A DNA stretch of 64,000 bases from Xenophilus aerolatus (GTDB taxonomy: Bacteria > Pseudomonadota > Gammaproteobacteria > Burkholderiales > Burkholderiaceae_C). The notes below the pieces were generated by a model that saw nothing but the letters and a program-made list of their open reading frames with translations, did no database searches and was not told the DNA's origin. The position numbers and the translations under genes were made by a program. The stretch covers positions 1-64,000 of the forward strand of contig QAIB01000007.1 of assembly GCA_030418545.1 (NCBI GenBank), written 5' to 3'. Each line of letters opens with the position of its first letter. Position 1 is the first letter of the stretch. Shown here in pieces: positions 1-9,023 of this stretch.

Positions 1-92
1 AGCGAGTTCTGCAGCGCACCCCGACAGCGTCGCGGCGCAGGTTGCCCGCAGCGAAGCGGAGGGTCGCAGCCAGCAGGGTCGCCTTTTCTTTG

Positions 93-126
93 CCTACTTT
101 CTTTTGGCGAAGCAAAAGAAAGTAGG
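93..126. repeat. 14-bp perfect inverted repeat (hairpin)
   Basis: The arms at 93-106 (CCTACTTTCTTTTG) and 113-126 are exact reverse complements around a 6-base loop. The A/T-rich stem contrasts with the GC-rich surroundings. I know very similar CTTTCTTTTG hairpins as dispersed intergenic repeats in Comamonadaceae and Xanthomonadaceae. It may end a transcript entering from the left edge. Bases 1-92 show no recognisable gene. Confidence 0.75.
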
Positions 127-226
127 TCGCCCGCCGGGGCGACATCCCGGCCCCTGCATCCACATCCAAGCAAGGCCCAAATTCATAAACAAGAAGCCCG
201 AACCGCGCGGCCAGCAAGCCCACCCC

Positions 227-244
227 GCTACAAATTCAATAGCA
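227..244. repeat. Partial copy of the 3'-end hairpin repeat (AT end only)
   Basis: GCTACAAATTCAATAGCA matches the conserved AT-rich end of the family seen in fuller form at 13907, 19930, 54911, 57751 and 61795. It lies just past the stop of the minus-strand cyclo-ligase gene, the position that end takes in most other copies. The GC-rich half is not recognisable here. Confidence 0.55.
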
Positions 245-250
245 CCACCC

Positions 251-868
251 TCAACCAACCGGCCAAACCACCCCGTTGTCATTCAAGATCGCATCCAGCG
301 GCACATCATGCGCCTGCGGCTCGAAGTCCTCGATGAACCCGTTGGTGAACCCCAGCCCCACGGTGAAGGGCCGCGGCTCCAGCGACGCCAGCGTGCGGTC
401 GTAAAAGCCGCCGCCGTACCCCAACCGGTAACCGCCCGCGCTGTACCCCAGGCAGGGCACGAACAGCAGCGTCGGCACGATCAGCTCGGTGTCCTTGGGC
501 TTGGGGATGTCGTAGGCGTCGTTCTCCATCGGACAGCCGGGGTACCAGGCGTGGAAGGTCAGCGTCTTGTGTTCGCGGTTGACCACCGGCAGGCCGATGC
601 GGCGGCGCTGCGACTCGGCCAGCAGCTCGCCGTCCTCCTTCCAGCGGTGCAATGCGGGCAGCGGGTCGAACTCGCCCTTGATCGGCCAGTAGGCGCCGAT
701 CACCGTGTCGGGCCGGCCCACCAGCCAGATGCGCATCACGCGCTGCAGCAGGTCGGCCTTGTGCAGCCGATCGGGCATGGCCAGGCGCTGTTCGATCAGC
801 GCGGCGCGGACCTGGGCCTTGAGGAAAGATGCCGTTTCTTCGCGTTTTTCGTCGGGTGCTTTGTCCAT
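251..868 (-). CDS. fau: 5-formyltetrahydrofolate cyclo-ligase
   Basis: A protein of 205 residues that should convert 5-formyl-THF to 5,10-methenyl-THF with ATP in the cytoplasm. The C-terminal half carries the family's nucleotide-binding signature GYGGGFYDRTL, preceded by LIVPTLLFVPCLGYSAGGYR, and the length is usual for the family. The ATG at 868 is chosen because a GAGGGA Shine-Dalgarno-like stretch sits just upstream; a much longer upstream extension only overlaps the opposite-strand slt gene. The start is nine bases from the divergent slt start, so each promoter must lie within the other gene or be very compact. Confidence 0.93.
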   Translation of the reverse strand: MDKAPDEKREETASFLKAQVRAALIEQRLAMPDRLHKADLLQRVMRIWLVGRPDTVIGAYWPIKGEFDPLPALHRWKEDGELLAESQRRRIGLPVVNREHKTLTFHAWYPGCPMENDAYDIPKPKDTELIVPTLLFVPCLGYSAGGYRLGYGGGFYDRTLASLEPRPFTVGLGFTNGFIEDFEPQAHDVPLDAILNDNGVVWPVG

Positions 869-877
869 AATCCCTCG

Positions 878-2875
878 ATGCAGTTTCGAAGCATTTTGGC
901 ACCCTGTAGACATCTTCTTTCCGGTCTCGCAGTGGCCCTGGCCGCCCTGGCCCAGCCGGCCTGCGCGCAGACCAACACCAACGACGACGTGCTGCTGCAG
1001 ATGAAGCAGGCCTTCCAGCGCGGCGACAAGGCCCGGCTCACGGCGCTTCTGCCGCAGGCCCAGGGCCACGCGCTCGAGCCCTGGGCCGCATACTGGGAGC
1101 TCAAGGCCCGCCTGCCGCAGGCCAGCCCGGACGAAGTGCAGGCCTTCCTCACACGCTACGCCGGCACCTACCAGGAAGACCGCCTGCGCAACGACTGGCT
1201 GCTGCTGCTGGGCCAGCGTCGCCAGTGGGACGACTTCCTCGCCATGCACGGCGCCTACCGCATGCAGGACGACCGCGAGGTGCAGTGCTATGCCATCGTG
1301 GTGGACGTGCTGCGCACCGGCCAGGCCACGAAGGCGCAGGCCGACACCGTGCGTCGCCACTGGTTCGGCCAGCGCGATGGCGACGACGGCTGCCTCACCG
1401 CCGCCGACCGCCTGATCTCGGCGCGCATGCTCTCGCCCAACGACGCCTGGAAGCGCGCCCGCCTGGCCATGGAAGCCAACCGGCCCGGCGCTGCCCGCGC
1501 GGCCGTCAACCTCGTCGCGCCCGACGCGCTGCCCACCTTCGACCAGGTCAACGCCGGCGCGGTGAAGTTCCTCACGGGCGCGGCCTCGGCGGCGTCGAAG
1601 GCGCGCAAGGAGATGGTGGTGCTGGCGCTGATCCGCATGGCCTCGGCCGACCCGGACGCCGCCGCCTTGCAGCTCGATTCCAAGTGGGGACCGATGCTCT
1701 CGCCCGAGGAGCGCAACTGGCTCTGGGGCCACATCGGCCGCCAGGCGGCGCAAAAGCTGTCGCCGCAGGCGGTGGGCTACTTCGCCAACGTGACCAAGAA
1801 CAGCGACCTCACCGACGACATGCTCGGCTGGAAGGTGCGCGCCGCCCTGCGCATGGGCCAGTGGAAGGACGTCGCCACGGCCATCGACGGCATGAGCGAC
1901 GAAGGCCGCCAGGACCCGACCTGGGTCTACTGGAAGGCGCGCGCGCTGATGGCCCAGGGCGGCGATCGCCGCACGGAAGAGGCGCGCGAGCTGCTGCAAG
2001 GCATCGCCGGCACGCGCGGCTTCTACGAACTGCTGGCGCTGGAAGACCTGGGCCAGCGCGCCCAGGCGGCCACCAGGCCGGACCCGCTCACGCCCGAGGA
2101 GAAGGCCGCGGCGCGCGCCAACCCGTCGCTGCAGCGCGCGCTCTACGCCATCGGCATCGGCCTGCGGCCCGAGGGCGTGCGCGAGTGGAACTACGCCACC
2201 AACCTGCACGACAAGGGCGGCATGGACGACCGCGCCCTGCTGGCGGCGGCCGACCTGGCCTGCCAGCGCGAGATCTACGACCGCTGCATCAACACCAGCG
2301 AGCGGACCAAGGGCGTGATCGACGTCGACCAGCGCTTCCCCATGCCCTTCCACGACACCGTGCTGCGCAAGAGCCAGGACATCGGCCTCGACCCGGCCTA
2401 CGTCTACGGCCTGATCCGCCAGGAGTCGCGCTTCATCATGGACGCGCGCTCGGGCGTGGGCGCCTCGGGCCTGATGCAGGTGATGCCCGCCACCGCGCGC
2501 TGGACGGCCAACAAGATCGGCCTGCCCTACTCGCCGTCGATGATCACCGACCGCGAGACCAACATCACCATCGGGACCAACTACCTCAAGCTGGCGCTGG
2601 ACGACTTCGACGGCTCCATGCCGCTGGCCGCCGCCGCCTACAACGCCGGCCCCGGGCGGCCGCGCGCCTGGCGCAACGGGCCGGTGCTCGATGCCGCCAT
2701 CTGGGCCGAGAACGTGCCCTTCAGCGAGACCCGCGACTACGTGAAGAAGGTGCTGGCCAACACCACCAACTACGCGGCCATCATCACCGGCCGGCCGCAG
2801 TCGCTGCGCGAGCGGCTCGGCCGCGTCGGCCCGCGTTCGGCCGGCGAGCCGGAGCCGAACAAGGACCTGCCCTGA
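878..2875 (+). CDS. slt: Soluble lytic murein transglycosylase (Slt family)
   Basis: A 665-residue periplasmic enzyme that cleaves the MurNAc-GlcNAc bond of peptidoglycan to leave 1,6-anhydro ends. The N-terminus is a signal peptide with a hydrophobic LLSGLAVALAALA core and cleavage after ACA. A long helical region follows, as expected for the Slt70 superhelical U domain. The C-terminal SLT domain (about residues 500-640) has the catalytic glutamate in LIRQESRF and the motifs GLMQVMPAT and AAYNAGPGR. Length matches the family. The ATG at 878 is the only start giving a signal peptide, although its Shine-Dalgarno is weak. It pairs functionally with the recycling enzyme AnmK encoded at 60664. 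Confidence 0.94.
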   Translation: MQFRSILAPCRHLLSGLAVALAALAQPACAQTNTNDDVLLQMKQAFQRGDKARLTALLPQAQGHALEPWAAYWELKARLPQASPDEVQAFLTRYAGTYQEDRLRNDWLLLLGQRRQWDDFLAMHGAYRMQDDREVQCYAIVVDVLRTGQATKAQADTVRRHWFGQRDGDDGCLTAADRLISARMLSPNDAWKRARLAMEANRPGAARAAVNLVAPDALPTFDQVNAGAVKFLTGAASAASKARKEMVVLALIRMASADPDAAALQLDSKWGPMLSPEERNWLWGHIGRQAAQKLSPQAVGYFANVTKNSDLTDDMLGWKVRAALRMGQWKDVATAIDGMSDEGRQDPTWVYWKARALMAQGGDRRTEEARELLQGIAGTRGFYELLALEDLGQRAQAATRPDPLTPEEKAAARANPSLQRALYAIGIGLRPEGVREWNYATNLHDKGGMDDRALLAAADLACQREIYDRCINTSERTKGVIDVDQRFPMPFHDTVLRKSQDIGLDPAYVYGLIRQESRFIMDARSGVGASGLMQVMPATARWTANKIGLPYSPSMITDRETNITIGTNYLKLALDDFDGSMPLAAAAYNAGPGRPRAWRNGPVLDAAIWAENVPFSETRDYVKKVLANTTNYAAIITGRPQSLRERLGRVGPRSAGEPEPNKDLP

Positions 2876-2933
2876 GCGGCGCCCGGGCGCCCGCCCGACG
2901 GGGGCGCGCCCCCTCGCCGTGCCTGCCTGCTGA

Positions 2934-3578
2934 ATGAACCGCTACCTGCAAGCGCTGCGCGACGCGCTCCCGCGCTGGGCCGTCGAATGGCTCGACGTGC
3001 TCGTGCCGATGGCCCAGGTCGCCCTGATCCTGCTGGGCGCGTGGCTGCTGTTCCGCCTGGCCGCGCGCCTGATCCGCCGCGTGACCGGCGCCTATGCGCT
3101 GCCGGTCGAAGTCGCCGTGGTGTCGCGCCGCGTCAGCGGCTTCCTGATCTACGGCGGCGCGCTGCTGTGGAGCCTGGAGCGCCTGGGCGTGTCGGGCACG
3201 GTGCTGTGGACGGCCTTCACCGGCTTCGCGGCCGTCGGCGCGGTGGCCTTCTTCGCGGCGTGGAGCGTGCTGTCGAACATCTTCTGCGCGCTCCTGATCT
3301 TCACCACCCGCATGTTCCGCATCGACGACGTGGTAGAGCTGCTCGAGAACGGCGAGAAGCCCGGCCTGCGCGGGCGTGTGCTCGACATCAACCTGGTCTA
3401 CACCACGCTGGAGGAAAGCGGCACCGAGGCGAGCGGCACCACGCTGCAGATCCCCAACAGCCTGTTCTTCCAGCGCTCGGTGCGGCGCTGGCATGGCAGC
3501 CGCCCGGGCGTGCCGCCCGCGGTCGGCGTGGCGCCCGCACCGGCCCCTGCAGCGGCCCCCGCCGGACCAGCACCCTGA
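2934..3578 (+). CDS. Small MscS-family mechanosensitive channel-like protein
   Basis: A 214-residue inner-membrane protein. Two or three hydrophobic segments (about residues 20-45, 65-85 and 88-115) are followed by a small beta-rich domain with the MscS-like stretch FRIDDVVELLENGEKPGLRG and LQIPNSLFFQRSV. The last pore-lining helix is Gly/Ala-rich (FTGFAAVGAVAFFAAWSVLSN). It is shorter than E. coli MscS (286 residues) and ends in an Ala/Pro-rich tail without a clear C-terminal alpha/beta domain. Gating by tension is inferred from the family. It lies 58 bp after slt on the same strand. Confidence 0.8.
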   Translation: MNRYLQALRDALPRWAVEWLDVLVPMAQVALILLGAWLLFRLAARLIRRVTGAYALPVEVAVVSRRVSGFLIYGGALLWSLERLGVSGTVLWTAFTGFAAVGAVAFFAAWSVLSNIFCALLIFTTRMFRIDDVVELLENGEKPGLRGRVLDINLVYTTLEESGTEASGTTLQIPNSLFFQRSVRRWHGSRPGVPPAVGVAPAPAPAAAPAGPAP

Positions 3579-3677
3579 TCGGCGCCGCGGCCTGCGGCAG
3601 ACAAGAGGACTTCTGCCTACAGCCGGCGGGCCGCCGGCCGCGCCACACTCGCGCTCACCCCCACTCCTGCCGCATCC

Positions 3678-4256
3678 ATGGCCGCTTCGTCCTGGTGGAA
3701 CGAGATCACCCAGGTGGTCGTCACGGAGTTCTCCGACGTTCCCGACCTCACGCAGTTCGTGCGCATCACCGTCCGGTTGCTCCTGGCCTCGGTGCTGGGC
3801 TTCATCCTCGGCTTCGAGCGCGAGCAGCAGGGCAAGGCCGCCGGCGTGCGCACCCACATGCTGGTGGCGATCGGCTCGGCGATGTTCGTGCTGGTGCCGC
3901 AGCAGACCGGCATCGAGCCGGCCGACATGAGCCGCGTGATCCAGGGCCTGGTCGCGGGCGTCGGCTTCCTGTGCGCGGGCACCATCCTCAAGCATGGCGC
4001 CGGCGAGCAGCAGGTGCAGGGCCTCACCACCGCCGCCGGCCTGTGGATGACGGCCGCCATCGGCATGGCCTGCGGCCTGGGCCGTGAGGCCACCGCGGTG
4101 CTGAGCGCGCTGCTGGCGCTGGCGGTGCTGCAGCTCGTGCCCCGGCTCGTGAGCGGCCTCGAGCGCATCGTCGGCCCGCCGCACGACAGCGACGAGCGCC
4201 CGCGCCCGCGCGTGATCGCTTCGCCGGACGACGACGGGCCGAAGCCGCCGGCCTGA
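3678..4256 (+). CDS. MgtC/SapB family membrane protein
   Basis: A 192-residue protein with four or five hydrophobic segments. Hallmarks are LGFILGFEREQQGKAAGVRTHMLV near residue 35 and GVGFLCAGTILKHG near residue 95, both typical of the MgtC/SapB N-terminal membrane domain. The C-terminal soluble domain of longer MgtC proteins is missing, and a charged tail ends the protein. Family members relate to magnesium limitation and acid or intracellular survival, but many environmental members have no known function. No Mg-sensing leader is visible in the 99-bp upstream gap. Confidence 0.87.
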   Translation: MAASSWWNEITQVVVTEFSDVPDLTQFVRITVRLLLASVLGFILGFEREQQGKAAGVRTHMLVAIGSAMFVLVPQQTGIEPADMSRVIQGLVAGVGFLCAGTILKHGAGEQQVQGLTTAAGLWMTAAIGMACGLGREATAVLSALLALAVLQLVPRLVSGLERIVGPPHDSDERPRPRVIASPDDDGPKPPA

Positions 4257-4359
4257 CGGCGTCGGCGCGGATTCGGCATCAATCCGCGGCCGATCCGGCA
4301 TCAGCGCCGCACGGGCCAGCCGCTAGCATCGGCGGATTCATCCAACGGAGGATCCGGAC

Positions 4360-5052
4360 ATGGCGGCGCTCAAGCTCTACATCGGCAACAAGAACTACTC
4401 CTCGTGGTCCATGCGGCCATGGGTGCTGCTCAAGCAGGCCGGCATCCCCTTCGAGGAGGTGATGGTGCGCTTCGACTCCTTCGACGCCGACTCCGCCTTC
4501 AAGGCCACCGTCAAGGCGCTGAATCCCACGGGCACGGTGCCGGTGCTGGTCGATGGCGACCTTGCCGTGTGGGACACCCTCGCGATCGCCGAGTACGTCG
4601 CCGAGCGCTTCACCGACAAGGGCCTTTGGCCGCGCGACGTGGCCGCGCGTGCCCGTGCGCGCAGCGTGTGCGCCGAGATGCACGCCGGCTTCACCGCGCT
4701 GCGCGGCCACTGCCCGATGAACGTCGAGGCCGACCTGCGCGAGGTCGGCCAGAAGATCGTACGCGAACAGGCCGCCGTACGTGCCGACCTGGCGCGCATC
4801 GGCAGCATGTGGACCGAACTGCTCGCCACGCACGGCGGGCCGATGCTCTTCGGTGACTTCAGCATCGCCGATGCGTATTTCGCACCCGTCGCCTCGCGCA
4901 TCCGCACCTACGGCCTGCCCGTGCCGGCCGAGGCGCAGGCGTACGCCGACCGCCTGCTGGCGCTGCCCGGGGTGCGGGCCTGGACCGACGAGGCTCTGAA
5001 GGAGCACGACTTCGTGCCTTTCGACGAGCCGTATCGGGCGTCGCGGGATTGA
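4360..5052 (+). CDS. Glutathione S-transferase family protein
   Basis: A 230-residue protein with an N-terminal thioredoxin-like domain (residues 4-85) and an all-helical C-terminal domain. The start KLYIGNKNYSSWSMRPWV carries the Ser-rich active-site region of this bacterial GST subgroup. NPTGTVPVLVDGD contains the cis-Pro loop that binds glutathione, and DTLAIAEYVAERF is the conserved glutathione gamma-Glu contact region. A good GGAGGA ribosome binding site precedes the ATG. Substrate is unknown. It is the last ordinary gene before the rearranged type VI island. Confidence 0.9.
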   Translation: MAALKLYIGNKNYSSWSMRPWVLLKQAGIPFEEVMVRFDSFDADSAFKATVKALNPTGTVPVLVDGDLAVWDTLAIAEYVAERFTDKGLWPRDVAARARARSVCAEMHAGFTALRGHCPMNVEADLREVGQKIVREQAAVRADLARIGSMWTELLATHGGPMLFGDFSIADAYFAPVASRIRTYGLPVPAEAQAYADRLLALPGVRAWTDEALKEHDFVPFDEPYRASRD

Positions 5053-5192
5053 CCATCCTGCCTCGTCGCCACGCGCAGCCCGGCGTCACTCGGGCGCGGC
5101 TTCACGTTGAAGCCCTCGCTGTCGTTGGTGTGCTCAATCTCACCCTTGACCGGGCCACGCGTGTTGCCCGGCGCGGAAGGCCCACCCACGAC

Positions 5193-5718
5193 TCAGGTCT
5201 GCGCGAAGTATGCGGGCTTGAAGCGCAGCGGCACCTCGATGGCCCCGTTGTGCCCCATCCCGCCCTTGCCCTCGATCCCGCTCATCACGTGCAGGTAGTC
5301 CAGCGCCACGCACAGGCGCGGCTTCTCGTTCAGCCCGCTGTTGGGCATGTCTTGGGTCCAGCAGGTTGCCCGCAGGTGCGCGGCCTGTCCAGGCACTGAG
5401 CTCCCCATCCAGGTTCTGGTAGCCGATGCCGCCTCCGGCGCTGACCACGATGAAGGCGGTGGTGCTGTCCTTGGGCACGGTCCGCTCCCCGTGGATGCCG
5501 GGGTCCTTGGCGCTGATGACCTGTATCCAGCGCGTGGCGGTGGCACGGGCGTTGTCCTCCCAGCGCACCTCGTAGACACCCGAGCGGTGGCTGTGCCCTG
5601 ACAGGTGCCAGTCCACGGCGGGCCAGCTCCCACGGCGCCCCGGGGCGCTGATGTAATGCTCCAGATAGGTCGCCTGGTTGCGCTCGCAGGTACCAACGTT
5701 CATTTGGTTGAAGGCGGC
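5193..5718 (-). pseudogene. 3' fragment of a metallophosphoesterase-like (putative T6SS effector) gene, frameshifted
   Basis: Coding-like sequence read leftwards from the repeat at 5719. The first part contains MNVGTCERNQATYLEH, the metal-ligand-like motif LSGHSHRSGVYEVRW and VSAGGGIGYQNLDGEL. A frameshift between about 5345 and 5400 is needed to continue into LNEKPRLCVALDYLHV and KGGMGHNGAIEVPLRF before the stop at 5193. There is no start codon: the 5' end abuts a hairpin repeat. The KGGMG..GAIEVPL segment recurs at 8735, so the two pieces derive from related genes. The GHSH motif suggests a calcineurin-like phosphoesterase fold; the effector role is inferred only from the adjacent vgrG. Confidence 0.65.
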
Positions 5719-5783
5719 TTTCATGCCAAATCGGCCCGCAGCGCCCGTGGGTGGATCGCATCCAGCTATTGAATTCATAGCAC
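5719..5783. repeat. Hairpin repeat of the 3'-end family
   Basis: Runs from TTTCATGCCAAATCGG through CAGCGCCCG to the AT-rich end GCTATTGAATTCATAGC at about 5765-5781, matching the copies at 19930 and 61795. It forms the broken 5' border of the effector fragment at 5193-5718, so it either inserted there or marks a recombination point. Confidence 0.8.
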
Positions 5784-5820
5784 CCCCTCCCCGACCGCAC
5801 GCGGTAGCGTGTCCGCGTGC

Positions 5821-6630
5821 TTAGTGCGGCAGCTTGATGTTGGAGCCCTCGGCCTTGAAACCGCCGAGCTTGCGCAGGTCTGTGCCGCCGCTTTGCTTGA
5901 ACTCCTTGACCTGGGTCTGGCTCAAGTCAAGGGTGAAGCTGAAGGTGTTTCGGGTGAACGTGAGCGTGTCAATGTGGCCCTGGCTGAAGTTGGCGCGCTC
6001 GATCTCGCAGTCTTCCACGGTGAATGCGGCCGCGTTGAGTCGGGCTGAACGCAGCATAGGCGCCTTGACGCGCCGGAAGGTGACGCTTTGGGTCAACACG
6101 GGTTGGGGTGAGGCGTCGCCGGGCCGGTAGCCACCGCCAATGCCCGCCACCTCGTTGACCGAACCACCAAAGCGGACGTCTTCGACGAGGACGTGCTTGA
6201 ACGCACCCGCGTAGATGGCACAAACGCGTTCGCCGTCGCCGGTGATCCAACTGTCTTTGAGGCGCAGGCTTTGCGCACCTTCCTCGATGCCCATCTTCAA
6301 GCTGCTGGCCTTGATCTTCTCCATGACCACTTCGCCCTTGACGCTGGCACCCGTGAGGTCCAGTACGTCGATCTGGGTGTCCCGGATGGTGAGGGATTGC
6401 AGGCTCGCGGGCACCATGTCGAAGGTGCCGCGCAGTTTGCAGTTTTCGATAAGCACAGCCCCACTGTCTGGACTGAACGCGACATCATCAAACTCACAGC
6501 CTCGCGCCGTCATTCCCGAGTCGGCGGTAAGTTTGAACCACTTGGCCTTGCAGTTGATGAAAGAGGCTTGTCCGTAGTTGCCAATCGCGCCTTGATGATT
6601 GCGGTTGGGATCGTTGCCAAAGAATTGGCA
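5821..6630 (-). pseudogene. 3' two-thirds of a beta-helix lipoprotein (putative immunity protein)
   Basis: An open frame beginning CQFFGNDPNRNHQG and ending GSNIKLPH with a stop at 5821 (270 codons). It has regular short hydrophobic strands with turns (LQSLTIRDTQIDVLDL, then AAFTVEDCEIERANF), as in pentapeptide-like right-handed beta-helices. Its first codon is exactly what should follow the last codon of the plus-strand piece at 8736-9023. The signal sequence and first 39 codons lie at 7963-8079. Concatenated in that order the three pieces give an uninterrupted 404-residue lipoprotein. An immunity role is inferred from the vgrG/effector context. Confidence 0.7.
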
Positions 6631-6672
6631 TGCCTTCGAATCGCTCAAGGCCCTGTTCGAGAAGATGAGGGC

Positions 6673-7962
6673 ATGAGCCGTGACCACAACATGACCATCT
6701 ACGAGGCGTGTTTGGCCTATGGCCCCACCTACGGCCAGGCACTGACCGGCTACAACTTCGATGGCGGGCAGTTCGATTGGTTCTACGCGCTGTTCACCCC
6801 TTTGGCCGATGTGGTGTACGCCTATGGTGCGAAGCCGGAGGAGAAGAGTGGCGCCGGTGCCAGCCAGGTCATCGCCGCCCTGGGCTGGGGCGTCAATGAA
6901 AACTTCAAGAACCTGTGGGACACAAAAGCCCTGAGCAAGATCGGCGTGGACCGCCAGGGCGCGGGCATCCTGCCGCGTGCCACCGAGTCCTTCAGTGCCG
7001 ACCAGCTCAAGCTGGTGACGCAGGCGCGGCGCTACAAGCAGGCCGGCAACAGCGCCAGCTTCGGCAAGACCTACAAATACCTGAGCGACCCTGAGCTTCG
7101 TCGCAAGGAGACAGGCGATCAGGAAATGGTCGTCAAAGGCGCATTGTTCAGTGGTGCACGCTTTCAGTACCTAACTTGGAGAAACATCAAGTTTGTAGAT
7201 TGCGACTTTGCGGGAGCCTATGAGATCAAGCTTGATGCGATGGAGAATTGCTCATTCGAGAGTTGCAAGATCGTGGGTATCCATGGTTTCGGAACGATGC
7301 GCAACGTGCAGTTCTACAAATGCCTTTCTGGCGGTGCATCCGTTTGGGGTGGTGGGGAGGAAAGCACAAACGTGCGCTTCGAGGAGTGCCAGTTCATCGG
7401 AGACACCAGCGATCGGAACCATCAGGGCGGTATCGGCACCTACGGTGAAGCCGCGTTCATCAATTGCAAAGTCAAATGGTTCGCGTTGACGGGTGATGCG
7501 AAGTTGGTTGTTCGCGGCTGCGAATGCGAAGATGTTCGAGTGACCCTAAGCGGTGAGGGCCTTGCAGCATCCGTCCTTGTCGAGAATAGCAAGCTACGCG
7601 GTGAGTTCCGAATGATTCCCGCACGCCTCCAATCCCTAACCATTCGCGACACCCAAATCGACCTACTGGACCTCACAGGCGCCAGCGTCAAGGGAGATGT
7701 GGTGATGGAGCGGGTCAAGGGGGGAGTTCTGAAAGTGGGCGTCCGCGATGCCCGCAGCCTGACCTTGCGCGACAGTCAAATTTACGGGGCTGCCGATAAC
7801 TTCAATCCTCGAGTGTTCAGCATGGCCGCAGACAGCGTGGACCAACTTCTGATTGACAACGTGCAATTCGCCAGCGGACTGCAAGACGTTGTAAAGATCG
7901 GCAACACCGGCCCGCTCACCGAAAGCCAATGGAGCGCCGTACCGCAGGCTGCCAAGACCGTC
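6673..7962 (+). pseudogene. 5' part of an inverted vgrG-linked gene, with an embedded beta-helix domain
   Basis: 430 codons starting MSRDHNMTIYEACLAYG, with YGQALTG and FDWFYALFTPLADVVYAYG in the first 60 residues. From about residue 125 it is a clear paralogue of the neighbouring lipoprotein (FGKTYKYLSDPELRRKETG, then FQYLTWRNIKFVDCDFAG). The frame loses similarity at 7962 after QAAKTV and runs to a stop at 8040 only through antisense sequence. Joined to the minus-strand piece 8735-8079, the same frame continues as KGGMGPNGAIEVPL to a stop, giving 648 residues. Codon use is visibly less G/C-biased than the flanking housekeeping genes, which suggests horizontal origin. Confidence 0.6.
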
Positions 7963-8079
7963 AGGGTCTTTGAGGTAGTTGTACTTCTTGCCAAAGGTTT
8001 TGATGTTGGGTTTGCTCATGGGGCTGCATCCGGCGAGTGATGTGAGTGCAAGGGCTTGCAACAGAATGCGGCGTTGCAT
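7963..8079 (-). pseudogene. Signal peptide and first 39 codons of the beta-helix lipoprotein
   Basis: Starts MQRRILLQALALTSLAGC, a textbook lipoprotein signal with lipobox SLAGC, and continues to FGKKYNYLKDP, where homology stops abruptly at 7963. The ATG overlaps the stop codon of the preceding minus-strand gene (TGATG at 8081-8077), a sign of translational coupling. The next codon in the family, Glu-Leu-Arg, is found on the opposite strand at 8736. Product location would be the periplasmic face of a membrane. Confidence 0.7.
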
Positions 8080-8735
8080 CAGTTCGATCCCGGAGGGGGC
8101 CGTATCACTTTTGCAGGGTCGGGATAAAGATTTCCCGTCTTGGTCGCCAACTTTCCCCACGTCTTCCACAAGCAATCCCATTCCGGCACCTCCCCCCGCT
8201 CCCCTGCAGACCTGCGGAACATCCAGTACGACTTGGGCGACAGCTGGGCCTCGCCAATCTGAATGTCCAGCGGGTACACCCACGGGTCGTTCTCGAACAG
8301 CATGTCCTTGGCCCAGTCTTCACCGGTGCCCGCAGGCTTGGGCTTTTTGAGCGTGACCTCCATGAACGCCTGCGCAATGCGCCGGTATTCGCTGCCCTTC
8401 TCAAATTTGGACGGGTTGGGGAATCGCGCCACCACACCCGACTGCATGGCCTGCGTGAGCTTGGCGATCTCTTCGCCGCTGAACGAGAGCGTTGCGCTCA
8501 GCGGGTCTTTGCCCCTGATGAGCGTGGGCGCCAAGCGCTGCCATTGGCCGCGCTTGGCCTGCTCGTATTCGTCCGTGCCGCCAGCAGTAAAAGTCCAAAT
8601 CGCCATGGACTGCACACAGTCGAGCTCCGCCATCTGCCGGCTGAAGCTCACCTCCAATTGCTTGGGATAGCCCTCTTTCATGTTTGTCAGCAACAGCGGC
8701 ACCTCGATGGCACCGTTGGGTCCCATACCACCCTT
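8079..8735 (-). pseudogene. 3' part of a putative T6SS effector gene
   Basis: 219 codons from KGGMGPNGAIEVPL to PPPGSN and a stop at 8079. The opening motif matches the effector fragment at 5193-5718. The rest (MAELDCVQSMAIWTF, FENDPWVYPLDIQIGEAQLSPKSYW) is an intact, soluble-looking domain that I do not recognise. It has lost its 5' part: at 8735/8736 the sequence switches to opposite-strand lipoprotein coding sequence. A frame-compatible 5' part exists at 6673-7962. It overlaps the start of the lipoprotein signal-peptide piece by one base. Confidence 0.62.
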
Positions 8736-9023
8736 GAGCTTCGTCAAAAGGAGATAGGTGATGGGGTGTTGGTCATTGAGGGGGCCGAGGTCAGCGGTGT
8801 GGACTTTCAGTACTTGACATGGAGGAAAATTCGCTTTGTCAACTGTGACTTCGCGGGCGGCTACGAGATCAAGTTAAAGGCACTATCCGATACCAGCTTT
8901 GAGAACTGCAAGCTCGCCGGGATTTTTAGTTTTGGCGTCTTGAGCAACGTGCGATTCTTCAAATGCCTTTCGGGATTTAACTCAAACTGGGGTGGAGATG
9001 GAGGAAGTGTTGTCTTTGAGGAA
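8736..9023 (+). pseudogene. Middle 96 codons of the beta-helix lipoprotein, inverted
   Basis: Encodes ELRQKEIGDG, FQYLTWRKIRFVNCDFAGG and GSVVFEE on the plus strand, aligned without gaps to residues of the paralogue at 7100-7390. It has neither start nor stop of its own: the left edge joins effector sequence at 8735 and the right edge joins vgrG at 9024. It fits in frame between 7963-8079 and 5821-6630. The low-GC codon use is the same as in those pieces. Confidence 0.68.

Noticed and set aside
104-877. N-terminal extension of the Slt transglycosylase
   Set aside because: It is antisense to the intact 5-formyl-THF cyclo-ligase gene; the real start at 878 gives a proper signal peptide.
5053-5189. 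Small minus-strand frame with GPVKGEIEHTNDSEGFNVK, left of the effector fragment
   Set aside because: It looks coding-like and may be another remnant of the T6SS island, but it lacks a start, runs into antisense GST sequence and matches no family I recognise.
6193-8040. A single 615-residue plus-strand protein
   Set aside because: Its first 160 codons are antisense to the lipoprotein fragment at 5821-6630 and its last 26 are antisense to the lipoprotein signal peptide; only 6673-7962 is coding-like.
6631-9023. Site-specific DNA invertase-type phase switch
   Set aside because: No recombinase gene and no flanking inverted repeats longer than about 5-6 bp are visible, so programmed inversion is possible but not supported.
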